Program-made: the position numbers and the translations under genes | Virus record (IMG/VR): IMGVR_UViG_3300005525_000091 | Coordinates: 1 to 26,728 of that record | Direction: 5' to 3' (one strand) | DNA: 26,728 nt | Source: a virus | Notes under the pieces: model-generated | What the model was told of the DNA's origin: nothing | The model's input: the letters and a program-made list of their open reading frames with translations, nothing else | The model's database searches: none | Shown: positions 19,420-25,717 of the stretch, one piece after another | Numbering within the stretch: the stretch's first letter is position 1 | How the letters are laid out: each line of letters starts with the position of its first letter

Positions 19420-19628
19420 ACGATAAGATCACATCCATCATCCCGACGCCCGGGGGAGAGGTCCGGCTGGTGCTGGAGGACCTCGGGAATCGTCGATGGG
19501 CACTGTTCGTCGCCGGGGGATTTCTCAGTAATGGGGATCCCGTTCGGCACATCACCGGGAACAGCGACGCGTTCCTGGAGTTCGCCGCTGAAGCCAATCT
19601 CATCTACAACTCACGGGAGGATTACTGA
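19416..19628 (+). CDS. Small hypothetical protein
   Basis: 70 residues from ATG 19416 (AAGGAG at 5 nt, ATGA overlap upstream). MNDKITSIIPTPGGEVRLVL then RRWALFVAGGFLSNGDPV and AFLEFAAEANLIYNSRED: a compact beta-rich protein with an acidic helix at the end. Its stop overlaps the next start (TGATG). Function unknown. Confidence 0.65.
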   Translation: MNDKITSIIPTPGGEVRLVLEDLGNRRWALFVAGGFLSNGDPVRHITGNSDAFLEFAAEANLIYNSREDY

Positions 19629-19843
19629 TGTTCACGCTAGAAGAGTACATTAAGATGCACGAACTGGGAGTCTCTCACCTGAATCCTCAGGCTGCACGAC
19701 TCCTCGCCGACCACCTGCGGGCGAAGGGATACGTCACTAAGACCCGGGTGATCGACGGGAAGAGGCGTCGGGTGTGGATGCGACCGGAGGAAGGCGGCAC
19801 GACGCTAGATGACCTGAAGCTGAAGCTGGCGGCGCTGGAATAG
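19628..19843 (+). CDS. Small basic protein, possible winged-helix
   Basis: 71 residues from ATG 19628 (GGGAGG at 7 nt). LEEYIKMHELGVSHL, NPQAARLLADHLRAKGYVTK and RVIDGKRRRVWMRPEE fit a helix-helix-wing arrangement with a basic wing. It could bind nucleic acid and regulate early genes. Last gene of the P1 transcription unit; promoter P2 begins right after its stop. Confidence 0.6.
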   Translation: MFTLEEYIKMHELGVSHLNPQAARLLADHLRAKGYVTKTRVIDGKRRRVWMRPEEGGTTLDDLKLKLAALE

Positions 19844-19844
19844 C

Positions 19845-19898
19845 TTGCTATTCTTGTGCGGGGCGGTACACTAGTAACAGTAGCGCACGGGGCGCTAC
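19845..19898 (+). promoter_or_regulatory. Promoter P2 with 7-bp hairpin
   Basis: TTGCTA (19845-19850), 16 nt, TACACT (19867-19872), similar in layout to P1 and with CACTAGT over the -10. Downstream GTAGCGC-ACGGG-GCGCTAC (19880-19898) is a perfect 7-bp stem in the leader of the next gene. Confidence 0.45.
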
Positions 19899-19914
19899 GT
19901 CAAAAGGCGCTAAA

Positions 19915-20247
19915 ATGGAAATCCAGGAATACTTTGACATGACCGATGCGGACACGGCGCTGCTGGTGTCTGAAAGCCTTGAAGAACTGGCGCTGGCGTT
20001 GCCCTTCATCAAGTCAGCCTACTTGGGCAAGAAGTTCCGGCTAATCGGCGATGATGACTCGCGGTGCAACGACAAGCCGTTTATGGACACGCTGTACACG
20101 CTCATCCGTCACGGGGTGAAATACCACGAATCGGGGCCGGGCTACTACGTCACGGGCGTCTACGGCTTGCGCGCGGGGTGGTTCGTGTACGGCGTGGGGT
20201 CCAGCGGGCAGTCCGCGATGGCTATCCTCTTCAGCGACGAGGGCTGA
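19915..20247 (+). CDS. Hypothetical early protein
   Basis: 110 residues from ATG 19915, with AAAAGG upstream. Acidic N-terminus (MEIQEYFDMTDADTALLV), helical ELALALPFIKSAYLGKKF, and a Gly/Tyr-rich C-terminus (GPGYYVTGVYGLRAGWFVYG). No membrane segment. First gene after P2. No family recognised. Confidence 0.65.
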   Translation: MEIQEYFDMTDADTALLVSESLEELALALPFIKSAYLGKKFRLIGDDDSRCNDKPFMDTLYTLIRHGVKYHESGPGYYVTGVYGLRAGWFVYGVGSSGQSAMAILFSDEG

Positions 20248-20250
20248 ATC

Positions 20251-20448
20251 ATGACCAAGGAAGAAAAGCTGCGGTTCGCCGACACACTGGTGGCAGTCGC
20301 CCAGGACCTGACGGTCCTGGCGCGGCTGCTGCGGGAAGACCGGGACGAGGAATGGACGGAGGTCGGTGCAGGACCGTGCTACGCGGCCATCATCGCGCAG
20401 GGGGCCATTTGGGAGGACATGGTCGCGCAGGGGGAAGTTCAGAAATGA
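20251..20448 (+). CDS. Small hypothetical protein
   Basis: 65 residues from ATG 20251, 3 nt after the previous stop. Mostly helical and acidic: MTKEEKLRFADTLVAVAQDL, ARLLREDRDEEWTEV, AAIIAQGAIWEDMV. The stop overlaps the next ATG (ATGA). No family recognised. Confidence 0.6.
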   Translation: MTKEEKLRFADTLVAVAQDLTVLARLLREDRDEEWTEVGAGPCYAAIIAQGAIWEDMVAQGEVQK

Positions 20449-20609
20449 AAGTGTACACAGTGACTGTCAAAAGGGTGGTACGAACTAAAACCTACGCTGT
20501 CGTCGCTGACAGCGTAGCGCAAGCACGACATCAAGCATTAGACAAAGCAGGACGAGACCCGGACATGAACCCACGAAAACTGTATGAAGTCGTGCGGGTG
20601 AAGACTTAA
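20445..20609 (+). CDS. Small basic protein
   Basis: 54 residues from ATG 20445: MKVYTVTVKRVVRTKTYAVV, then SVAQARHQALDKAGRDP and LYEVVRVKT. The strand-helix-strand layout and spacing (ATGA overlap) support a real gene. The stop codon lies within the first CTTAACCCAT iteron of the following region. Function unknown. Confidence 0.65.
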   Translation: MKVYTVTVKRVVRTKTYAVVADSVAQARHQALDKAGRDPDMNPRKLYEVVRVKT

Positions 20610-20759
20610 CCCATGTTTGCCGGACGGTGGTTTTTGGTTAAAGGCGTCCGCCCTTTAAAAACAAGGGCTTACGCCGTCTTAACCCATTAACCCATAATGT
20701 GTATACATACGCGTATTTTGAAATTACTCTTTTGGTAGGGTGCTAAAACATGGGTTAAG
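20605..20759 (+). other. Candidate replication origin: AT-rich region with iterons
   Basis: CTTAACCCAT occurs at 20605-20614 and 20678-20687, ATTAACCCAT at 20686-20695, and the inverse ATGGGTTAAG at 20750-20759. Between them lie an imperfect hairpin (GGCGT..GCCCTT / AAGGGC..ACGCC, 20643-20675) and an AT-rich stretch (about 20696-20750). Iterons plus AT-rich DNA near the primase-helicase gene fit an origin; proof is lacking. Confidence 0.5.
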
Positions 20760-20810
20760 TCGGTTAGCATCAGTTAAAGCGGCGGTTTTGGTCGTAAAAT
20801 GATGGGGTTT

Positions 20811-21030
20811 GGCACGACGACTCGCTTCCGCATGACCTCCGTCTCTCGTCCCGACGAGCCAGATTTCATCGATTTCCGACTATCACACCGTCGTCGACGA
20901 CGACTTGGGCCTCGTCAGGGAGGAAAATCATCGTCATCGATTCGTCAGTATCATGTCGTCAAAGACGATGATTTTCCTCCCCGACGAAAATCGTCGATTC
21001 ATCGTCATCACGTATGACGAATGTCGTCGC
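20811..21030. repeat. TCGTC/GACGA repeat block with 18-bp inverted repeat
   Basis: I count about 16 copies of TCGTC or GACGA in 220 bp, against less than one expected. Many form palindromes: TCGTC-CC-GACGA, CGTCGTCGACGACG, CGACGA-AAA-TCGTCG, TCGTCAT-5-ATGACGA. The largest is GGGAGGAAAATCATCGTC (20918-20935) and its exact inverse at 20964-20981 around a 28-nt loop. Confidence 0.7.
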
Positions 21031-21098
21031 GCAACGGCGGCAGTCGCCATACGCAAAAGAATACCAGTATTGAACTACGTAGGTGGCCTAGCACAAAC

Positions 21099-21135
21099 CC
21101 GCGCGTCGCGCAAGCACTTTATGCGCGACGCGCGG
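21099..21135. repeat. 14-bp GC-rich inverted repeat
   Basis: CCGCGCGTCGCGCA (21099-21112) and TGCGCGACGCGCGG (21122-21135) are perfect inverted copies around the 9-nt loop AGCACTTTA. No T-run on either side, so it is not a standard terminator; it could be a cruciform, a nuclease target or a protein-binding site. Confidence 0.65.
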
Positions 21136-21260
21136 CGCACGCGCGTATACACCAAAGCACGTGGCGTGTAAATACGTATATGCCACAATGCACCGGGTAG
21201 CATGCTGCGCTACATTAGCCACGCTGCCAACGGGGTAGCACAACACAAGGGCAACGCACC

Positions 21261-21533
21261 ATGGGCAAGGCAAGCAAGGCCAACACCGGCGGCGCGCCGG
21301 TAGCGGCACCGGCTACGCTGTACACGCTTAACGGCAAGTATACCGGCAGGCAGGGTACCAAGTACGGCAGCAACGGTACGCATAGCACGTTTGCGGCGCT
21401 GGCTGCCGTGGCGCAGGCCAACGGTGGCACGCTTACCTACGCGCAGGCACAGGCCGCGTGCAAGGCAAACGGGGACCCGGGCTTTGCCGCTTACGCACTG
21501 CGGCGCAAGTACCTGCTACCGGTGCAGGTGTAA
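21261..21533 (+). CDS. Hypothetical protein, Ala/Gly/Thr-rich
   Basis: 90 residues from ATG 21261 (AAGG about 10 nt upstream). MGKASKANTGGAPVAAPATL, then LNGKYTGRQGTKYGSNGTH and AAVAQANGGTLTYAQAQAAC; ends LRRKYLLPVQV. It looks like a small basic protein with a flexible N-terminus. It is a single-gene unit between the repeat region and a strong terminator. Codon choice (many GCA and GGC) differs somewhat from neighbours. Function unknown. Confidence 0.6.
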   Translation: MGKASKANTGGAPVAAPATLYTLNGKYTGRQGTKYGSNGTHSTFAALAAVAQANGGTLTYAQAQAACKANGDPGFAAYALRRKYLLPVQV

Positions 21534-21558
21534 CACGCTAGCACGCTAGCGCACCGGG

Positions 21559-21588
21559 CCGCGCTGCCGCAAGGCAGCGCGGTCTTTT
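21559..21588 (+). terminator. Strong intrinsic terminator
   Basis: CCGCGCTGCC (21559-21568), GCAA tetraloop, GGCAGCGCGG (21573-21582), then TCTTTT. It closes the rightward early region after the gene at 21261-21533. Just upstream ACGCTAGC is repeated in tandem. Confidence 0.85.
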
Positions 21589-21889
21589 GCGTTGCAGCAC
21601 GACGACTTTGTTGCGAAGACGCCACAAAACGACGACGCGGGCGACGACGACCGACGATGACCCCCCGGGGGTGATTCACTTTGACAAAACAAAAACACTC
21701 ACCCCACCCCCTCACAGAATCTTCGAGATTCCCACTCTGAATCCTCTAATACCCCAGTTTCTTCCCTCACAGAATCTTCGATCTCCAGTTTCGGATCCTC
21801 AGTTGCTATACATTCGGCGCCCACCTGTATAGTTTTCGAGTGCTGCACCACTTGCTTTTCACGCCTGCGCGCGTGTAGGCTGACTCGCC
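21589..21889. promoter_or_regulatory. Region upstream of terminase genes: GACGA cluster, direct repeats, late promoter candidate
   Basis: No gene. Five GACGA copies in one direction (21599-21657). CCCTCACAGAATCTTCGA occurs exactly at 21709-21726 and 21764-21781. TTGCTA (21803-21808), 19 nt, TATAGT (21828-21833) resembles P1 (TTGCTG, 19 nt, TATAAC) and is followed, as there, by TGCTGCA. This could hold the late promoter and a packaging start site. Confidence 0.5.
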
Positions 21890-22396
21890 ATGGACTTCCT
21901 ACCTGAATCCACGCGCGAGCCGCCGGAGGAGAAGACCCTCTCCGTCTACGAGCGGTACCCCATTATCCTCTCGGAGCGAGCGGAGTGGGCGAAGAAGCTC
22001 AACCGCCTCCCCAAAGAGGGTACGAAAGAGCAGCTCCGGCAGGCCCTCCTCGACGCCTTCCAGCTGATCGGCGGTACCCCCCGTATCGCGGTGGAGATGG
22101 ACGAGGATCCTCTCCCCTACCTCAAACTTTTGGCTGCGCTCGAGCCGAAGAAGAATGAGCACGAGCACACCGGCAAGGTAGAGATCGTGCAAGCCATCCC
22201 CCGCTCACCCCTGGACGGTGAATACACCGATGTCACAGATTGTAATCCCGTACGAGATGAGGCCGCACTTCCGGCCATTCCACTCTCGGACGACACGATT
22301 TGCGGTGATGGTGGCCCATCGACGGGCGGGAAAGACAGTCGCGTGCGTGAACGAGTTGATCGCGCGGGCGACGTATTCGACGAAGAAGAGACCTAA
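21890..22396 (+). CDS. Putative terminase small subunit
   Basis: 168 residues from ATG 21890. The first 110 look like a real small protein: ERYPIILSERAEWAKKLNRL, KEQLRQALLDAFQLIGGTPR (possible helix-turn-helix), MDEDPLPYLKLLAALEPKK. The gene lies directly before terL, the normal place for terS. The TerS would bind the packaging site and hand DNA to TerL. The last about 55 residues are encoded inside terL in another frame and have low-complexity character. Assigned by position and size; no sure family motif. Confidence 0.6.
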   Translation: MDFLPESTREPPEEKTLSVYERYPIILSERAEWAKKLNRLPKEGTKEQLRQALLDAFQLIGGTPRIAVEMDEDPLPYLKLLAALEPKKNEHEHTGKVEIVQAIPRSPLDGEYTDVTDCNPVRDEAALPAIPLSDDTICGDGGPSTGGKDSRVRERVDRAGDVFDEEET

Positions 22397-23603
22397 CTAC
22401 GCGTACATCGGCCCGATCCTGAAGCAGGCGAAGAAGGTCGCCTGGGAGTACCTCAAGGAGTACACCAAGGGTCTCGTCGACAAGGTCTCAGAGTCGGAGC
22501 TGTACGTCCGGCTCAAGCATAACGGGGCAGTCATCACCATCTGCGGTGCTGACAACCCCGACTCCTTCCGCGGGCAATACTTCGACGGTGTGGTGCTCGA
22601 CGAGTACGCGGACATGCACCCCGGCGTCTGGGGCTCCATTCTCGTCCCCGCGCTGTCCGACCGGCAGGGATGGGCGGTCTTCATCGGCACGCCCAAGGGC
22701 AAGAATCACTTTTTCAAGATCTGGGACGACGCCAAGACGAAGCAGAACTGGTGGAGGTTCATCCTCCGTGCGTCGGAGTCGGGCATTCTCTCCTCCGTGG
22801 ACCTTGAGATCGCCCGGGGCGAGATGGCGGAGGACGAGTACGCGCGTGAGTACGAGTGTGACTTCAACGCGGCGGTCCCCGGCACCTACTACGCTCAGCT
22901 GATCAACACGCTTGAGAAGCGCGGGCAGATCTACACCGCGGACGCGGAGTACTCGGAGGACTCGGGCATCCGGGTGGCGAGCGACCTTGGACGCTCAGAC
23001 TCGACGGCGCTGTGGTTTTATCAGCCCCGGCCGGACGGCATCGCGCTGATCGACTACGAGGAGTCGCACGGCCAGGACATCGATCACTACGTCGACCTCC
23101 TGGCGACGAAGCCGTACCTGTATTCTCATTTCTACGTCCCGCACGACGCTCGGGCGAAGACGCTGGCGACGAAAAAGTCCGCTATCGAGCAGTTCGACGA
23201 GGCGTTCAAGACGAAGCTCAAGCGGGCGGTCCATCCAGAGGCGGGCCGGGTCGTACAAATCGTCCCGAAATTGGACCTGCACGACGGCATTCAGGCGGTC
23301 CGCAAGACCCTCCCGAGCTGCTACTTCCACCCGCGCACGGAAAAGGGAGTCGAATGCCTCCGCGCGTACCGGCGCGAGTGGGACGAGGCGGCAAAGGTCT
23401 TCATCGACTCGCCCGTACACGATTGGGCGAGCCACGGCTCTGACGCTTTTAGGTACTTGTCCCTCATGGCAAATCCTGTTAAGCTCCCCGCCCCAGAAGA
23501 GAAGCCAAAGATCGTCCTGCCGAGCACTCCTCAAGTCCGTCTCGACGATCTTTGGAAGGAACGGGATCGCACTTTGTCGCTTTCGCGACGTAGGAGATGG
23601 TAA
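22230..23603 (+). CDS. terL: Terminase large subunit (packaging ATPase and nuclease)
   Basis: 457 residues from ATG 22230 (a GTG at 22218 is an alternative; the SD is weak). Walker A-type MVAHRRAGKT (about 28-37), Walker B FDGVVLDEYADM, coupling-type IGTPKGKNHFF, then the RNase H-like nuclease: RVASDLGRSDSTALWFY (first Asp), HDARAKTLAT, and a late acidic HDWASHGSDAFRYLSL. It pumps DNA into the prohead and cuts concatemers. The 5' end overlaps terS by 167 nt. Ends RRRRW with the stop overlapping the next ATG (TAATG). Confidence 0.93.
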   Translation: MSQIVIPYEMRPHFRPFHSRTTRFAVMVAHRRAGKTVACVNELIARATYSTKKRPNYAYIGPILKQAKKVAWEYLKEYTKGLVDKVSESELYVRLKHNGAVITICGADNPDSFRGQYFDGVVLDEYADMHPGVWGSILVPALSDRQGWAVFIGTPKGKNHFFKIWDDAKTKQNWWRFILRASESGILSSVDLEIARGEMAEDEYAREYECDFNAAVPGTYYAQLINTLEKRGQIYTADAEYSEDSGIRVASDLGRSDSTALWFYQPRPDGIALIDYEESHGQDIDHYVDLLATKPYLYSHFYVPHDARAKTLATKKSAIEQFDEAFKTKLKRAVHPEAGRVVQIVPKLDLHDGIQAVRKTLPSCYFHPRTEKGVECLRAYRREWDEAAKVFIDSPVHDWASHGSDAFRYLSLMANPVKLPAPEEKPKIVLPSTPQVRLDDLWKERDRTLSLSRRRRW

Positions 23604-23905
23604 TGCAGGGTATGGCTTTCTCTCCCCTCGGGAATAACGTCTCCGTCGTCGGTGGCGTAGCTTCCGTGGGTGCGGCGCTCCCGGGCGCTCAGGGCGCGGC
23701 GCAGACGATTCGCGTCTACAACGGCGCAAACGGCGTCGCCTTCGTCCGGTGGGGCGACGGCGCACAGACTGCCGTCGCCACCGACACGTTCGTGGCCCCC
23801 GGCGCGACTGAGGTCTTCTCCATTCCGGGCAACGTGACCGAAGTTGCTGCTATCCTCCCGGTCGGTGCGGGTAGCATCACGTTCCAGCGCGGCGCGGGCA
23901 TGTGA
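23603..23905 (+). CDS. Small beta-rich structural protein (decoration-type)
   Basis: 100 residues from ATG 23603 (AGGAG at 6 nt; an in-frame ATG at 23597 lies too near the SD). Gly/Ala/Val-rich beta strands: VVGGVASVGAALPG, TIRVYNGANGVAFVRWGDGA, EVFSIPGNVTEVAAILPVGA. This resembles small head-decoration or stabilisation proteins made with the packaging genes. The stop overlaps the next ATG (TGATG). Confidence 0.65.
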   Translation: MQGMAFSPLGNNVSVVGGVASVGAALPGAQGAAQTIRVYNGANGVAFVRWGDGAQTAVATDTFVAPGATEVFSIPGNVTEVAAILPVGAGSITFQRGAGM

Positions 23906-24081
23906 TGTACCGAGCTGAGTGTCCCACCTGCAAGACTAGCTATCCCATCAAGCCAGAAACGCGCGGCGGGGATCAGCTCGTGATGGTGTGCTCGGTCTGC
24001 AAGACGACTTTCTACGTGACTAAGCGCGCTGGGAGCTTCATGTTCCCGCGCGTGGAGCTGAGGAAGAGTGGCACTCCGTAG
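23905..24081 (+). CDS. Small zinc-ribbon protein
   Basis: 58 residues: MYRAECPTCKTSYPIKPE, then LVMVCSVCKTTFYVTKR and a basic end. Cys pairs C6-x2-C9 and C29-x2-C32 form a zinc ribbon. TGATG overlap with the previous gene and 14-nt overlap with the next support expression. A com-like or late regulatory role has been seen for zinc ribbons in phage structural operons; here it is unassigned. Confidence 0.75.
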   Translation: MYRAECPTCKTSYPIKPETRGGDQLVMVCSVCKTTFYVTKRAGSFMFPRVELRKSGTP

Positions 24082-24952
24082 TATCGACAACCTGCTGGTC
24101 ACCCTGTCGCCGGAGCCTCCTCCGGGCGCACTCGGACGGCTGTGGGTTGACGATAATGCGGCTTACCCGAATCTCTTCCAGTGTACGTCGCTGTCTCCGC
24201 TGACGTACACGAGCATTACGGGCGGCGGTGGAGGCGGCGGCGTTCCGACGAGCCGTCAAATCAACACCAACGCCCCACTCTCCGGGGGCGGGGACCTGAC
24301 CGCGGATCGGACTCTGTCCGTCAGCGACTTCACGTCGTCAACTCGCGGCACGGTCCCCGCCTCCGGCGGCGGGACGACGAATTTTCTCCGGGCTGATGGC
24401 AATTGGTCGCCGCCTCCGGGCGGAGGAGCGGCAGCGTGGGGCAGCATCACGGGCACCCTGTCGGCCCAGACGGACCTCCAGAGCGCACTGAACGCGAAGG
24501 CGAACGCCAGCATCCAGATCAACACGACTTCGCCGCTTCAGGGCGGTGGGGATCTGAGCGCGAATCGCACGCTGAGCGTGCTGGCGTTCGGCGCAGCTCA
24601 GGCGGGTGTGGTTCCGGCCTCTGGGGGTGGTTCTACCAGCTTCCTCCGCGCTGACGGCGTCTGGGCGACGCCTCCCGGGGGTGGGGGCTCGGCTGACATT
24701 AAGGAAGCAATCATCACCGTTCCCTACAACGGCTTCCGCCGTCAGGTCGCTACGGTGGTAGATGCGGCGGTCTCCCCTTCCAGCCAGATCATGGTCGGGT
24801 GGGGCGCCATTCAGAACACTGACGAAAATGATCCGGAATTTTGCGATGCCAGTTTCTTCGCGATTCCGGGCACGGGGCAGTTCGACGTCGTGGTGTACTG
24901 CGCGCGGGACATCATCGGCGGAACTTACAAAATCAACTATCAGGTGGGCTAA
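24068..24952 (+). CDS. Fibre-like protein with two long repeats
   Basis: 294 residues from a GTG at 24068 with GAGG 4 nt upstream. Two repeats of about 60 residues (about 62-120 and 148-207) follow the plan (Q)INT..PL.GGGDL.A.RTLSV ... VPASGGG.T.FLRADG.W..PPGGG. They are joined by WGSITGTLSAQTDLQSALNA, a linker widespread in phage tail-fibre proteins. The N-terminus (SIDNLLVTLSPEPPPGALGRLWVDD) may attach it to the virion, and the C-terminal 80 residues look globular. Position between terL and portal is unusual for a tail fibre, so a head fibre or capsid-attached adhesin is possible. Confidence 0.75.
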   Translation: MALRSIDNLLVTLSPEPPPGALGRLWVDDNAAYPNLFQCTSLSPLTYTSITGGGGGGGVPTSRQINTNAPLSGGGDLTADRTLSVSDFTSSTRGTVPASGGGTTNFLRADGNWSPPPGGGAAAWGSITGTLSAQTDLQSALNAKANASIQINTTSPLQGGGDLSANRTLSVLAFGAAQAGVVPASGGGSTSFLRADGVWATPPGGGGSADIKEAIITVPYNGFRRQVATVVDAAVSPSSQIMVGWGAIQNTDENDPEFCDASFFAIPGTGQFDVVVYCARDIIGGTYKINYQVG

Positions 24953-25717
24953 ATGGCTGTATTGACCGATGCACGGGGTAACGAATACTCGGGTCAGCTA
25001 GACCAAATCGGCGGCGGAACGGTTACCGACCCTCGCGCGCCCTCACAGAACCTCTCGGCACTGAACGCCGAAGTCGTCATGGACCTGAACGGCCATGCGA
25101 CCGTCTTCGTGGATGTTCGCGGCACCTTCTCCGCTACCCTCGTATTTGAGGGTACGGTCAACGGCACAGACTACTTCGCCATCCCGACGCTGAACTTCTC
25201 TACGCAGGCGTATGTGGCGAGTATCACGGCGGTCGCGCAGCTACTCCTGAACGTCGCGGGCTTCCGCCGCGTCCGTGCTCGCGTCTCCGCGTACACGTCG
25301 GGCAGTGCGGTTGTTGCGATGCGCGCCACGACCTCCGACGCGATCATCCAGGTCGAGCGCCTACCGATGACGCTCGGTATCACGGCGACCGGCGCGGCGG
25401 GTGCAGCTGTCACGCTGACGATCCCGTCGGCCACCGGTCTCTTCCACTACATCGACCACATCCGCATCGAGCACTTCGCGACCGCGCTGCTGACGGCCGC
25501 TGCGGCTCCGGTGATCGTCACGACCACGAACCTGCCGGGTACGCCGTCCTACAACTTCCGCGCGGACGCGGCGGCGCAGGGCACGCTCACCGAAAAGGTG
25601 ATCCAGTTCGGTGCCCCGGTCCGTTCTTCTGCGGCGGGTACAAATACGACGGTGGTCTGCCCGGCGACTACGGGCGTCCTCTGGCGTGCGACGGCGGCTT
25701 ACCGACTCGGAGTCTAA
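24953..25717 (+). CDS. Virion structural protein, beta-rich
   Basis: 254 residues, ATG 24953 directly after the previous stop. Beta-strand-rich sequence with few charged residues: VVMDLNGHATVFVDVRGTF, TLVFEGTVNGTDYFAIPTLN, LLLNVAGFRRVRARVSAY, then AAVTLTIPSATGLFHYIDHI and TTVVCPATTGVLWRATAAYR. The pattern (strands with Asn/Gly turns, a response-like NGTDYFAIP) resembles phage baseplate or head-surface proteins. Made together with terL and portal, it is probably a capsid accessory protein. No enzyme motif. Confidence 0.7.
   Translation: MAVLTDARGNEYSGQLDQIGGGTVTDPRAPSQNLSALNAEVVMDLNGHATVFVDVRGTFSATLVFEGTVNGTDYFAIPTLNFSTQAYVASITAVAQLLLNVAGFRRVRARVSAYTSGSAVVAMRATTSDAIIQVERLPMTLGITATGAAGAAVTLTIPSATGLFHYIDHIRIEHFATALLTAAAAPVIVTTTNLPGTPSYNFRADAAAQGTLTEKVIQFGAPVRSSAAGTNTTVVCPATTGVLWRATAAYRLGV

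Larger units (their letters stand above)
20610..21260. other. 650-bp gene-free region with dense repeats
   Basis: No ORF here is convincing. In order: iterons and AT-rich DNA (to 20760), a TCGTC/GACGA-rich block (20811-21030), a 14-bp inverted repeat (21099-21135), and a leader with GTAGC/GCTAC (21197-21213) before the next gene. The base composition and symmetry indicate a cis-acting region. Confidence 0.6.

Noticed and set aside
20905-21171. 88-codon + ORF through the TCGTC block
   Set aside because: No SD, composition dominated by repeats and palindromes, crosses the 14-bp hairpin. Kept as non-coding, though a short protein from an internal ATG near 20952 cannot be fully excluded.
21682-21687. 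TTGACA upstream of terS as a -35 box
   Set aside because: No acceptable -10 sequence at 16-18 nt spacing; the TTGCTA/TATAGT pair further down is better placed.
21709-21781. CRISPR-like repeats
   Set aside because: Only two copies of an 18-nt repeat and no regular spacers.
22995-23765. Long - strand ORF inside terL
   Set aside because: Antisense to the conserved nuclease half of terL; no RBS or recognisable domain.
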